Below, one piece after another: positions 1 to 13,820 of a DNA stretch of 64,000 nucleotides. This DNA is from Dendrophyllia cribrosa. Taxonomy: Eukaryota; Cnidaria; Anthozoa; Scleractinia; Dendrophylliidae. The position numbers were made by a program, and so were the translations under genes. Each line of letters starts with the position of its first letter. Position 1 is the stretch's first letter. Where the stretch lies: positions 26,755,600-26,819,599 of the forward strand of contig JAJLRJ010000007.1 of NCBI GenBank assembly GCA_024195265.1, written 5' to 3'. The notes below the pieces were generated by a model. It was not told where the DNA came from, ran no database searches, and saw nothing but the letters and a program-made list of their open reading frames with translations.

Positions 1-1410
1 TTATGGCATCTTATTTAAAGGCTATAGCATTTGTAGAATGTTCTTCGGTTGAAGTTAACGGATAGATAAACTTAATCACTGCTTGAGAAGTACTGAATGA
101 ACAAACATGTCGGGCCGTTTAAGCCGTGATCGTGACAGCAGTTATTTGTGTCGTCACGCAATGCAGCTATTGGTCAGCATTTTAGCGGGGTAGGGGTAGG
201 GCTAAAGGGCTTGAAAACACCGAATCTACGGTCTAAAACTCTTGCAGCGGAGAAAAATAAATACAAAGATTTTTCAGTTACGTTAGCACATTTATTCATT
301 CTCTATTGTTCTACTCCGGAAAGATTATTTATTCGCCGTTGCACAGTAAGTAAAAACGAGGTGTGAAATGCAAATGGTCACTACACTAGTTTTTACCTAA
401 TTACACCTGTAAGATCACTGTGGTATTTAGCTATTTCTGTCCTTCTTTCGTATTGTTTTTCTTTTTTTCTTTTTTTATCAGAAGGATACTGTCTTCATGA
501 AACATTATGCGAAAAAGGGAAAATCAATCTAAATTTCGCCACATGCATTCCCCAAAAGATATCAATTTGTACAATGCAACTAATGATGTAAACGTTTGTC
601 AAACCGTTACACTGACTGCAACTGATGTTTTCTTTGTCTCTCCTCAAAAGAGCACTTATTTGGATGTTTTCTACTTGTCAATAATCCTACTGTGAGTTTG
701 GGTTACGTGTGGTTCGTGGGACCATTTACCTCTGTCGCTCTTTTCCGTCGATGATACATGTATGTACCATAGATTTGGGGGAGGGGGGCTTCTCCCTTCC
801 TTACTTCAAATTCATGTCATGCCTTAATTCAGAACCATTTGTTGCATTTTCTTTAATTTAAAATTTGACTCAATGGGACTAATGTTTGGCTAATCCATTG
901 TCGGTGTTACAAACTAAGTAAACCTATTTTTTTTTTTGGCAGTAGCAAAATAATTAGAAACCCGCTCATATTTTAAAGTTGATAACGAGAGAATATCTGA
1001 AAATTGAAGAATTTACTAAGAACTTACTAAGTCAAGTCCAATTGTCGAGAAGAAAAATTAATGCTGTTTAAATAATGCGGTTGACAAAAAAGTAAACACT
1101 ACCTGGTTATGCTAATTACCTAGTGTCTTTGTTTACTTGATGGCGGCGCTAAAGTGCATGTTTTTGTACGTCAAAGATTCGAGTTCAGTTCCAGGTATTA
1201 CACAAAAATGGAAGGCACTTGTTCGTTTATGTCCTTTGTTGGTGGAGTTTGTGGTTATGACATTTCGTGCACAAAGGACATCTCTAATCACAAATCTGTC
1301 TTGAAATTTACCGGACCTGAAGATGTGATCGAACTTATTTTATGTCGAGCAGCGTTGTTTACTTGAAATGTAAAGGAAGTAGTTGTAAACTAAAGTTGTC
1401 GAATTAAGTT

Positions 1411-1550
1411 CAGTGGCGGATCTAGGGAAGCGGCCCCTTTCCATCCCTTTTTCGGCGAAGGAAAAGTCTCGAGGGACCGAACTTTTATCAGAACCATTTT
1501 CACTCCCCCTCCCACCCCCTCTCCTTATGAGCAAGCTGGATCCGCAACTG
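1411..1550. mobile_element. Small MITE with CAGTGGCGGATC ends (hAT-like)
   Basis: Starts CAGTGGCGGATCTAG and ends CTGGATCCGCAACTG, imperfect inverted ends 140 bp apart. The ends resemble the larger CAGGGGCGGATCC elements at 38955 and 43424. No clear target-site duplication remains. Confidence 0.55.
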
Positions 1551-2178
1551 GAAATTTATAGTGAAAAAGAGATCACATGAATGATGCTATCCACAAGAAT
1601 CCCTCGTACACCCATCTTTCAGGGGCAGCTCCATCAAGTAGACGGCATCTCGACTCGTATGGTAAGAAGGTAAATTGAGGAAACGAGAAAAAAGCATCCA
1701 ATATGAATATTGAATATGGAAAGCAAGGCTGGGGAGAGGAGAAAATCGTTGCTCGCAAAAGGCTATTGTTACCAATTAATATATTTTAGAACATATTACT
1801 AACGAAGAAAATTAAATGGTGCTGAAATATATTTCCAAACAGTTATTTTGTTTACTTGCAAAAGTGTTTAAATTTAATTACCTAATCCGCACCCCTACCC
1901 CCTTAAATGCAAACAAAACTGCATTGCGTGACATAACTGAAAAAAGACTGAAAGCAAACGTCCGACAGGTTTTGTTTGTACTTCAAAGTGACATTTCAAA
2001 TCTTTTAGCGCACTACAAAACCGAGGAACGCTCCAAAAAGTAATTAGCCCCTTGAATAGATGCCGTGATACTGAAAAGTGTCGAAAGTTTAACAAAGATT
2101 GGCTGACCCGACCGTTTAATATTACGTTGTTGTCGTCCGACGTTTATCGCCGTTGTAAACAAGACTAAAGGACATACG

Positions 2179-2237
2179 ATGAACGGTGAAAAAATGCAAG
2201 AAAATGATCTCTGGATAAGTCTTCTACAACAAATAAG
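2179..2237 (+). CDS. Possible orphan first coding exon
   Basis: ATG at 2179 begins MNGEKMQENDLWISLLQQI, ending AAATAAG|GTAAGA, a strong donor. The upstream 80 nt is rich in CG steps, like a promoter or 5' UTR. No matching downstream exon was found before the gene A duplication begins, so this could be the start of a gene cut off by the rearrangement, or chance. Confidence 0.22.
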
Positions 2238-3374
2238 GTAAGAAAATTTCAAAACATTTTTTCCATGTGGCTACTTTAACCTTATTTGTGTTAAGACGTG
2301 GTGGAAAGTGAAATGTTTGTGTGACCCGCAAATTGATAGTTGACCTCGTAAGGTCAAATAACTCTAATTTTAACGAAGTTTGAAATGCTCTAGCGTCGCT
2401 CTGAATCATTTGCCCAAAGAAATTTTTACGGCACTCCTAAGATCATCTTTATAAAAATTAAACAACAGAAACTTGATCCGTTTGAAGGTTTAGCACATGG
2501 TGAAAAATTGTTTTGTTTACGAGGTACTTTTAAAGAAGTAAAATATATGTCTTCGAAATAAAATTATTTTGCAAGCAAAGAACAACAAAATAATTCCCTA
2601 AATCTCTCTACTAGATATTTAATGATTGCAAAATATGATTTTCATGTTTTAAATGCCGTAGCGTTACTTGTTTTTGCAAGCGAGACTGTCAAAGTTGTGC
2701 AATAATTTTCCACCTCAAATGGCGATTTTAACGGACTTTCGTTTTTTGAATTTTTCTTTTAAATAAAAAGATATTTGGCCGAAAAAAGTATCAAGTGATT
2801 TTTGTTATACCTTAATCTATCTAACTTTAAAATATGAAAGAAATCGAATTTTTATTACTTGCCAAAAAAATTCAAATTTGTCTGATTTTTACGGACAGGC
2901 GCTCTTAAACGGACTCCATATTATGCGGACATCCTCTATTAAGCGGCACCAGCTGCTTGGGTTCCTAAATGTTCTTTTCATATTTACTGTAAAACGAACC
3001 TGTACCTTGTCGCGATATCTCAAGTATATCCTCAACGTTTAGATGCATTTAGGCGAAGAGGCACCTTTTCGTAATTAATTACACTGAATTAACAAAAATT
3101 GTTAATTATTGGTAAAACAAATCTGCCGTATGACCTAATTTCAGCTTCTTTTAAGTATTTTGTGTTAGCATTATTTAAGTACAGACAACTTAAGTTGTTT
3201 ATCTTAGCTTACTGTCTTTTATCTGGTAGTTGAAATTACAACGGACGTTTTCTATTTTAAAACAATTTCAATTATTACATATTTAGCAACTACAACATTT
3301 ACATTAAGAGGCTGTACTGTTGATAAACAAAACAGTTTTCTTACAAAGAAAACTTGGTGCCCAACACACAACTT

Positions 3375-3712
3375 TTAGGTTGTTTCGTAATATGTTTCTA
3401 CCTCGTCAGGTGTAAAATTATCGTCATTTTTGGATGCTCCATTCATGAATGTTCGAGTGAATTCGCTTCCTCGACTGTGCCCGCTCGGTGTACTATAAGT
3501 GTCGCCAAGGCCCGTGTAAGAATTTCTATTGGATGACGCGTCGGTAGAAACTTTAACGTCAATTGATCCGAATGTTGGTCCATAAGATGAGCAACTGTAT
3601 ATGGAATTACTATTACTTCCTCTCTGAAGCAGTTTGACAGCTCCCCATCTTGGCTTGTTAACCAGTGAAAACAAAAAAGCTTGAGAATCGTACCGATAGT
3701 TACAACTTGAAT
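3375..3712 (-). CDS. Gene A exon 17: C-terminal half of the TLDc domain and stop
   Basis: 338 nt with TAA at 3377-3375 (residues 935-1046). Acceptor AACAG|ATTCAAG, then YDSQAFLFSLVNKPRWG, YGPTFG, SYTGLG and the closing FTPDEVETYY, all TLDc marks. No clear AATAAA was seen just downstream. This is the exon that differs most from gene B. Confidence 0.88.
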
Positions 3713-6700
3713 CTGTTGGTCAAACAAGTCAATGGATAACATGTGACATTGCCCTGATACACCGTACTAACAATAAGAATTAAGCAACTACGTACACACC
3801 TTTTAGAACACTTCTTTAATTCGGCGATAACGGTACTTAATCACCGTTTTGAATTAATTCGAATATTCCCCAGCTAATTGATAGGTGTTGAAAGTAAAAA
3901 TGTTTCGTCTTTTAAGATCTCACGTCATACTTTGAACTATGCAGAGCTTGATTTTTATGCAGTTATAGTTTTTCAAGTGGAAAGCATCTGAGTGGAGTGG
4001 TGGAGTCGACTTCACCTTAACTTGCATTTCTCTATCGGGTAGCAAAACTCAAATGGAGAACGATCCATGTTAGAATACACAGTGGAATCGCTGCAGCTTG
4101 TAGTGAAATCGGTTGGTGAGCCTGACAACAAGTGCAAGCACTGACTATATTCGTTGCCAATACCTCAATCAAATGAAGGCGTTCGAGGCGATATCTATTA
4201 GCTAATCACATACGTTTTAAAATAAAGTGAAAATGAAAATATAATGAATTGGAGATGAAGCCTCTTGAGCGCCATTTCGTCAAAATGACTCTAAACATTC
4301 TAAAAAAACTATAGCATGTATATACTAAGTTTCCTTTACACTGGGTACAATCCAGTGGTCCAATGGTCGTTATCCAGCTACTGCTCTTGTTATAGGGAGT
4401 AATTCTCACCTATTCTGACTTTTTGACCGGTTTTACTTATTTTAATTGTCAACGAAAGGGCGCCTCGTATGGGTCCTCGTGTGCTGTTCGTGCCCTTTCC
4501 GTTTGGACTGCCTACTCACGTGTATATTGATTTATTTGTTCCCTTTATGGTTGATTTATTTGTTTTATTTTTGTAACTACGATTTGTAGAGTGCCCAGTA
4601 ACGCTGTCAAAATAATTATATTTAAAGACAAAATTGTGTTTTTTTCCTGTAAAACCTTTAGAACTATTCCTACTTTTTTTGGAGCAGGCGGCAGGGGATG
4701 CGTTCTCTTTCTTTTCGTTTCAAGCCCTTTTCAAGAACGTTTCTGCTGCATGAGATGCTTAAAAAAAAATGACGTGTCGAAAAGGTTGAAAGCGTCACCA
4801 ATGGTACAAAGTGTATGGCCTGGGACAAAATTTCATTCTACATTGTAAATGCTTAAAACAAACCCCACGACATGAAAAGTATACCAAATAGCTTTTATTT
4901 GATACGAGACAATTATTTCATCGGTCTTCAAAAAAGCACAATATAACGGATAACTAGAAAGTACGTTTAGTGTTAAGAGTGCATATGGATGGCCGCCACA
5001 TAACATTATCTTAGCTTGGAGAGTGAAGGGTTCTCTTAACTGGTTATTAGTCCCGATCTGGTCAACTCGGTTAAGATATCTCTGTCATATCTTTCAGTTA
5101 ACGCCGCCCTTATAGTTAATTAATTAATTATTTAATTAATCCAGGTAAAGACTAGTTTAAATACCCGACTAGTCAATATTTAGTTAACCACTTTTATAAA
5201 TTCTTAATAAATTAAAATTACTTACCCCATGAGACACTGGTGTATCCTCCAAATATATATTTCCCCGCGACTCTTATGATTGTCACAGTTGGTCCTTTAC
5301 TGTCACATTGACTGTGAAATGTAGTGGAAGCCCAGCCGTCCACGGATGCACGCCAGCAACGCTTCCATTGTGAAGATTTGCTCTCAGCAACTGGTTTGAG
5401 GAAAGTACTTAAAGATTTTAAGTACGTTACATTATTTCCCACAATAGCAGAATCTGTCAATCCCCCTAAAGACAAATGAAACAAATGTAGCGAAAAAAAT
5501 GTATAGTACCCAGGATTGGATTAATAATTCGATTAAATGATAATAACCTGTAAATGCTCTACAATGACTTGAGTTTGCTTCACTTCAGGGTTTGTTTCAC
5601 ATTCGGTAAATAGATAGATAGATAGAAACTTTATTAAAGTGTCAAAAGCCATCTAGCTAGGGAACAAAAAATCCCTTACTAATTTGGGGACACCAAAATG
5701 AACCAATCTATGAAAAATATCAACATTGCATAAACGATGACTTTTTTGTCGCAAAAAGCTATTGGCCGCGCGTGTTTTGACGCCTTTTTAAGTCGTGAAT
5801 ACGACTTATCGCGGTTACTGGAGAAAAGTCACTCGCTCATCGTAAACTTTATATTAAATTTATATTAAATTGTTGATATGTTACACTTCGGTGATAGCAT
5901 ACATGGAGTAAATGAAAGTAAACCAAGTCCGCCATTACGGTCCTTGTGTTTACGAATGTTCGATGACTCGAGATGAAACGTCGGTTTAGGAAAACGTTGG
6001 GGTTCTTTTACTTGTTATTATTGTTTGGCAAGGATATCTGACATTAATAATGAAGGAAAAGGTAAGATTGTCCCGTAATTTTCATTTTCGCTAGTAAACA
6101 TTCCTTCGTGTGAGGCTGACAAACATTGCCGAGCTGAGATTGCACAGTACGGACTGTAATTCATCTTTAAAGCATTGTTGATAAAAATCACAGTGGATTT
6201 TACTTGCCACGTGTTTGCTATACGCTCTGGAGAATAATCCAGGACTCCCTCAGCTACACATTAAGGTTTTAGAGGTCCTTCTTTGGTAAAAGATATTGGT
6301 ACGTGGATCCGCAACATAAGGGAAGTAGTCATAACATGTACAATCTAAGAGGACCCACCTTGTGTAGGGTAGGAAAAGGTCTGATGGTTGTTTCATATTC
6401 ACGACTTGGCTTGCAAGGAGCCTTTGATTTAAAAACTTTGGTATATTTTAAAAATTTCATGTGTTAAATTTTTTTAGGCTTTATTGCCGTTTTTATGGAA
6501 CCTAGAGGATACAGCATTTAAAACGGTTATTATAATTTAACCAATCCTGAGTGTTTTTGTCCAGAGTAATATTTTTGGTGGGTTGGTCAGTGAGCCTTCA
6601 CCAACTTTTGTGTATTCATGAAATGACAACACCACGTGTTAATAAATCGATTTTTTGAATAATTAAAAGATAAAAGAACCATGCAAATATGAATGATAAA

Positions 6701-9700
6701 ACAGTAGAATAATAGGCCTTTATCACGCGGCGGCCATGTTGATTTCTCGGAGAATAAAATGCTTTGTTTTTATCCGCCCAACCTCGTTTTCAACTTTTTC
6801 ACTGCGAAGCTGGGCGACGTAAATGTTTTGTTTTTATACAAAATGGCGGGGCGTGATAAACGACTATTGAAGTAGATTCTAAAAGGATTGACGTGCTGTT
6901 GGAAGAACAACTACACTGAATAGTGGATCCATCTGTTCTTGTGCGCTAATAACTCCTCTCTTTAATGAATACTCCGTTGTAATAAGCCTTACTCAAAACA
7001 AATTAAAGATCTGTAAACACGTTTTTCGTTTGATAAGAAACATACTTGCATAATTGAGTTCACAATCGAAACCATCTCCAAAGTATCCTTGGTCACAGAC
7101 GCAGGTGAAGAAACCGCGATAATTTGTACAACTAGCGAACTGATGGCAGTAATATTTGTCCCTGCTGCACTCGTTTAGATCTGTTCAAGAGTAAACAAAA
7201 ACGTTTCAAAAAATAAAGCGCTATTGTGACAGTATCTAAGTACTTTTCTCTTTAAGAGGTGAAAACAAAAAAGTTAGTTATTTCTAAATGATTATTGTGT
7301 ATGCTTCCTTTCCCACATGCATGAATCTTGCATTCACACTTCCTTCCTTATTAATCAATTATTTAATTAATTCATCCATTCATTCATTTGTACATCGTTT
7401 GTATTTTCTCACTCACGAAACTTGCAAACTTACCTTTCTTACATGTATACTGATGACAGTCGCTGCATTTCACGTCATTCCATTCGTATTTGTGTTCAAC
7501 ACCAAGTGTATGCACACAGTCTTCTTCCCCGAAATTGTTTGGCTGATTTTTGGCCCAAGCCGTAAAGTTCCCAGCTCCGCGATCTGCCCAAGTAAAGGTA
7601 CCTTCTGTTGAGATGTCATTCAGTCCAAGCCAGGATTTTTCCCCATTGTGGACATGTTGTAAATACACATTTTCCTCGTTATTGTTGACATCAACAAGAA
7701 CTGAGTTTTCTTGGCGGCATTTAGCAAGCGCTGTGGTCCAGTTTGTGCACTTGTCACTTGTAAAGTAGCAATACCCATGAAAATAGCTCCAGCCAGCATC
7801 ACAGATATCTGCAAATATTATAATATTAAATTTCTATATCTCGTAGTTAACATCCAAAATGGGGACAATGATGTGAGTATGGATGTATGTCAACAGGTTT
7901 TTTATTTGTAAATATGTCAGTTAGAAATTCAAGGTACAGGTTTCATCAATGTACGAACTTCACAACCATCAGGAAGGTTTGCTGTGTTCCTGTAACGTTT
8001 GTGAAAATTAAACCTTACATTGACCAACAAGTATGAAAATAAATCTTAGGAACAAGTTTTTGTTTCCGAGCAAATTTAAACTGAATGATTTCATGGATCC
8101 TGTAGAACTTGCCTACGAATGCAGTAATTACTGACCTGTGAGCACCGCATAACTCACTGACAATGGATCATATCTGGTCTCGTATAATTCCTTGACACAA
8201 GCTCTGAATCCAGAGCAATTCATGTTCTGCAAACATACATTTCACTTAGTTAACTTTCAGTATTGCTAGAACCATGGTAAATGAAATGGGAGAGATATAT
8301 CTTATATGGGCAGAATCTCAGAAAGTGGTACAGGGACCTTATGCACCACTTCAGGTTAATGATAAACAGTTAATAAAGAAGATAACTATAGCATTGCATG
8401 CCTTTCAAGCATCCACTGGCCGGCTACTGAATAAACATAATAGGTGAGCAATATGGAAAAGCAACTTTTAAACATGGTAATTACAGCCATTTTCAGTGTT
8501 ACGTGCAATAGGAACTATTTTCCACGTCTATTGACTTCTATCTTTCGACATACTTTGTAACCAGGCCTGCTGTAACAAGTCACTGTTGCCGTAAACATGG
8601 CGGAACTCCCGACTGTTTCGGATGCCGAATTTAGGCAAGCGATGAATGTTTTTGGCCTGCCAGTTCCCGAAGATTCCGAGGAAAGAACTCGAGAAGTGAT
8701 ATTATATACGAAGACCGCCAGTGGGAAAGCTATCGGACAACCTTTGAGTTTTAACCACAAACTCTCGATAGGTTCTTGCTGACTCAGTCGAAAATTGTGC
8801 CGATGAAATTGTATTAGACAATGTTTACTACGTCAAAAAACAATCTAAAGCGAACACGGCGTTTCTAGTAGTGAATAACAGTGGGATGGATCGAGTTTTT
8901 TTCAGAAAAAAAAAACTATTGACAATGCAATGCTAACAAATAAACCATGCGAAGAAAACTCACCGCGAAAGTGCCAGTCGACAGCCATCCGTATCGGGAC
9001 ACTTGATTTATGGCCGTTTTTCATTCTTTCCGGGTATTCTGAAAAAACTCGATCCATCCCACTGTTATTCACTACTAGAAACGACGTGTTCGCTTTAGAT
9101 TGTTTTTGACGTAGTAAACATTGTCTAATACAATTTCATCGGCACAATTTTCGACTGAGTCGGGAGTTCCGCCATGTTTACGGCAACAGTGACTTGTTAC
9201 AGCAGGCCTGGTTACAAAGTATGTCGAAAGATAGAAGTCAATAGACGTGGAAAATAGTTCCTATTGCACGTAACACTGAAAAGGGCTGTAATATGGAAGG
9301 TCTGAGTGTCGTTTTTAGCGCTTTTACCAATGAAAAGATATAAATATAACAATAAAACATTTCTTCATTACTATCAAAGCAAAATGCAACAGCTTGCACA
9401 CAATGCAAACTGCTATCTATTGTCAAAATATTAAATCAATGAAAACAACTATGCCTCTTTCAATTGTTTTTAATGTCAAAGGATTTAAATATCAAAGATA
9501 ACAATACATTTATAAAGGAGTTGTTACATTTATTACATTTATAAGAACTGATCAAGGAAAGAATTACGATAAGGTCCTGAACCAGTGGACCTTTATGGTT
9601 TGAAGTTTTAAAACTCGTTAAAAATATGCTATACTCATTAACATCACTTTTGTACTGGTAAACGGAGTTGAAATGAATACAAAATTAATATAAACGATTT

Positions 9701-12700
9701 TGTCTGTTATTCTCTTTCTCAGCAGTTTGTTAATGATCTGACGAGAGATACACAACACGTAAAACCTTAATGGCGCAGCCCTAAAACAAAATGTACCTCG
9801 ATCCACGTGGTTATTCCGTTGTGAATCGGTGCCGAGTTCCCAGATACCGCCGTGCTATGTTTGGCGGATACGAGTACTGTGGGGGTCGTGTTATAGCTTC
9901 TCTTGAATAAAACGAACTGCAAAATACAACAAATCGTTGGACTGCTTATTATGCTGTTTCTTGATTAACATTAACTCTGATGCTGAAATCGGTTGCCGTT
10001 TTCAAATTGAAAGAGATGAAACTTAGCAAAATGTTTTATAATAAATGAAGGAAGATGGTAAATGCTAAGTTCGGTAATGAATGTGAGAAAGATGTAATAT
10101 TCATCATGTCACGTGTGTGGGTGAAAGAAAAATATCTTGTCAAGGACTCGGAAGGTTTTCTTTGTCCACGCTTGTGACATGATAAACATAACATCTTTCT
10201 CAAAATGTTTTATGTTAATCATTATTCTAGAAAAAAGTTTTTCTTGCCCACTCTGTGCTTTATATTTTATATTTTTATTGTACTACACGTATAGTATGTC
10301 CAATATCAAGCTTTCATTCTGTGCTACCATATTAAACTACATCACCCCCTACGTAGTAATTGTTTTGGTGCAGACTATATGACAGGACTCCACAACTGAA
10401 TACTTTGCCACACGACATTGTCTCTCTCTTCCATGTCACAGGTGTTAATTCCTGCATAACATGTTACAGAAGCCCATGCTCAACATACTATGTCACAGGA
10501 CTCCTTGCTCAACATACTATGTCACAGGACTCCTTGCTCAACATACTATGTCACAGGATTCCTTGCTCAACATACTATGTCACAGGACTCGCTGCTCAAC
10601 ATACTATGTCACAGGACTCGCTGCTCAACTGATACTATGTCACATGAGCCCATACGCAACATACTATGACACACGAGTCCGTACTCAGCATACTATGCCA
10701 CAGGACTCCCTGCTTGACAATGTCACATGAGTCCATGCTCAGTGCCACAGTAGTCCATGCTCAGCATACTATGTCACATGAGTCCATGCTCAGCATACTA
10801 TGCCACAGTAGTCCATGCTCAGCGTACTACACATGAGTCCATGCTCAGCATACTATGTCACAGGACACCCTGCTCAACATACTTTGTCACATGAGTCCAT
10901 GCTCGGCATACTTGCCATAGGAGTCCATGCTCCGTATAGGTATGTCCGTATACTATGTCACACGACTCCGCGATCAGCATGCTATGCGTACTATGCGTGA
11001 TCAGCATGCTATGTCACAGGGCTCCACTCCCCGTATACTTTTGCCAAGGGACACAATAGTTTGCAAGTGTTATTTTAAATAATCTTCTCCTCACCTCACA
11101 GTAAGCGTTGTTCATTTCATCCAATGGCGGGTTTGTATTTGGAAACTGTACAGTGCCGTGCTCGGTAAAGAGTGGCTTGTGTAATTTGGAGAAGGCGAAC
11201 CAGTTCTGTCAACAAGAATAAACAAACATTCTTTTTTAGCTTCGATTCTCTGCGAACGGGACACAAGTTGAGCAAAATTATCCCTGTACTGTTCAAAATT
11301 CTATTATCACAACATTTTGTTGTTTCCCTTTTATTTCCGCTTTGAGCCTTTTTTTTTTCGTTTTTCTTTTCCACTTCAAGTATTTGTCAGATAACCACTG
11401 TAAATGATAGTTTTGTCACGGTACATGCTGTCATTATTGCATTACTATTTTTTAAGGCTTCTGTTGGAGGTAAAATTATGTCATTTTCACAATTTTCTCA
11501 ATACACATGGATCATAATTTTGATAGCAATAGCTTTCGAGTTTTTTTTAGTATATTTGGTACTTACCACATTAATATCCTCGTGTCTTCCGTCGAAGTTT
11601 TGCATTTCTCTAAGACATACTTTAAACGCGTCCTTGCTTACATCCTCTGTCCATATTAAGGCAGCATCATATTCTCTTTTAGTCCTTATATGTTCCGAAG
11701 TCACAAGGACTACTGGGGCTTCGTCAAACTTGTCCTGTAGAAAAAATGAGTGAAATTCATAACCTGAAAACGTGTGAGACGGAATCAACTTTATTGCAGC
11801 AACAGGTAACTCATTGACCGACCACATTATTACCTTTTTTGTCCAGTTTTTCAGTTATTAACGGAATAATTACATTTTTAAGAAGCTTGTCCGAAGGTCA
11901 TTGGAAGGTTTCCAGTTGAGGGCTAAAGCTTGTGGACTATTAAGGAAATGAAATGTCCTTAGGGAAGATCCAAAAGTTACTTGACTACATCCCTTTCCAG
12001 CTAGAACATAATGCCGATGTCTAGAACCTTAACGGGGATGACAACTCTAACACACGCTGTTTGAGCAATACTGTGTGTAACTGAAAGTTGTCCCGAAAAT
12101 TTGAAATATCTTCCCGACTTTTTCGGAGACATTCTCGCAAAAATTTCAAACTTCCCGAAATTTTAACAACATTATCTCATGTTTCCCCGAATTTTTTTTG
12201 AGTTTCCTGATTCCCGGCAAAATCTTCAGATTCCCGGAAGAATTGTGTTTTTCTCCCGAAACAGGCCTTTTTAGAGTTGTCACCCCCCGTAAACTTTGTT
12301 AGTCTAAAAAGAACAATTTAGGCATTTTTGTACCTTGGGAAACGTCACATCTTCGCAGTTTGTCCCTGACCACCATTTCTGCATTTTAATAGTTCCCGTT
12401 AATCCTTCTTGCGGTGAGCCTTGATAAGCGGCCCAATCAAGGGTAGCAAATGGGTTAAAGTTTTCTTCTTTCCTTCCAGATTGCATGGCACAAACTGTGA
12501 AGTTTTTGGTGTTGATGTTTTCTGTCCATGACGTAACAGCGTCGTGCACTGTCACAGAGTCATTCAATTTCATATGATTGACAGTTATTTGGACATGAAC
12601 CTCTTTATCCGGATAGAAGCGGTATGGCGGGAATGCGACTGTCTGACAGCTAGAATCGGACCATTTTGGAACTTTGAGAAGTTCTACTCGGCCCCGCACA

Positions 12701-13789
12701 ATTGGGAAACCTGTTAAATAATAAAAGCACACACACACAAAATCATTTTTGTCAAAGTTATAACGAGTCATAGAGTCAGCTTACGCTGTAACAGACACCT
12801 TCGGCGTAGTCTGCCTGGCAGGTGCAAGAAGAGGGTGATAAATGAAGAAATATGATAAGATGGAAAATTTGAGCGCGCTACCTTTGCCAGTGTTTGTGCA
12901 CATAATAGCAAGAGGCTTAAATGGAAGGATTTATGGTAATTGTCTTATCGAGCCTTAAATCTTGTCTGCGAGGTATTCGTCTGTAATAGCGGGATGTCTG
13001 CAAAGCCACAGAATACGTTATCAGAAAGGAGATAGTTCTAACAGTGTACATGAGTTAAATGCAATTTGTTTTGACAGGTTATCTCACTTACCTTCGCAGC
13101 TCCCTGGGTGGTAGACAAGGTTATTCTCGAGGCCTCTGCAGTAGCTTAACTCGTGCCAGCATTTGTTGTCGTATGTTGTTCCGTTCGCAGTGCATACTGG
13201 ATCCTGGTACGAGGGGCACTGATCATTACACTCACAGCGAGCGTCATGCGCACTGTAGGTCTTGCAGACCCCAAACCGTGGACATTTCACATTAAGGCAG
13301 GGATTCAGGTCTGTGACAATAAACAATTTAATATTATACATTTTGCTCGCCTTCTCTGCTCAGGAATTTTACCGTGACTAAATTTGTGGACCTATGTAAC
13401 GTAATATCAATTAAATTTGCTGTCTCGGAATGCATGATTTAATCGTCCTTCATATATTTAAAACTCCGACTCATGCGTTTCGCACTTGAATTATCAGAAA
13501 GCAAGAAACATTGGAGATCACTATATTCCTTTCCATCATATAAGATTTGGGTTAAATATAACCATAGCAACATGAAGCTTGGATTAACGGGGCTTTCCGA
13601 TACAGACAATGATGGTATAAAACTATTATTATTATTAATATTTTGCTGGGGGAGGGGGGTGAGGGTGGGGAAAGACGGCAGGCAGGATGGAACGACTGGA
13701 ACACTGCGAAATCAGTAGTCAGGGTGAGGGTGACATGGAAGCAGAATGTTACGGCGTTATGCGCCTACTGGCACGAAGAGCAATGATGT

Positions 13790-13820
<31 letters not shown>

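Larger units (their letters stand above)
1..3006. other. Left flank, no firm gene
   Basis: AT-rich. Apart from the MITE at 1411-1550 and the possible exon at 2179-2237, it holds only short open frames. TTGTTTACTTGA occurs at 1130 and 1354, bounding about 225 bp with an ATGGCGGCGCTAAAG start; meaning unknown. Confidence 0.4.

Noticed and set aside
5790..6560. 780 bp in copy A with no match in B, as a transposon
   Set aside because: TTAA lies near both edges, but no inverted ends were found and flanks are diverged. It may be an insertion in A or a deletion in B, so no element was called.
7288..7611. Plus-strand open frame of 107 codons over the C-type lectin exon (also 51329-51652)
   Set aside because: Antisense shadow of the lectin exon; kept in both copies only because the exon is.
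10381..11040. Cys-rich open frames (TYYVTGLLAQHTMS-type)
   Set aside because: They are translations of the 29-bp minisatellite in an intron, on the strand opposite to gene A.
11991..12300. TTCCCG-rich stretch as an intronic regulatory block of gene A
   Set aside because: It has inverted ends and is absent from copy B, so a MITE is simpler.
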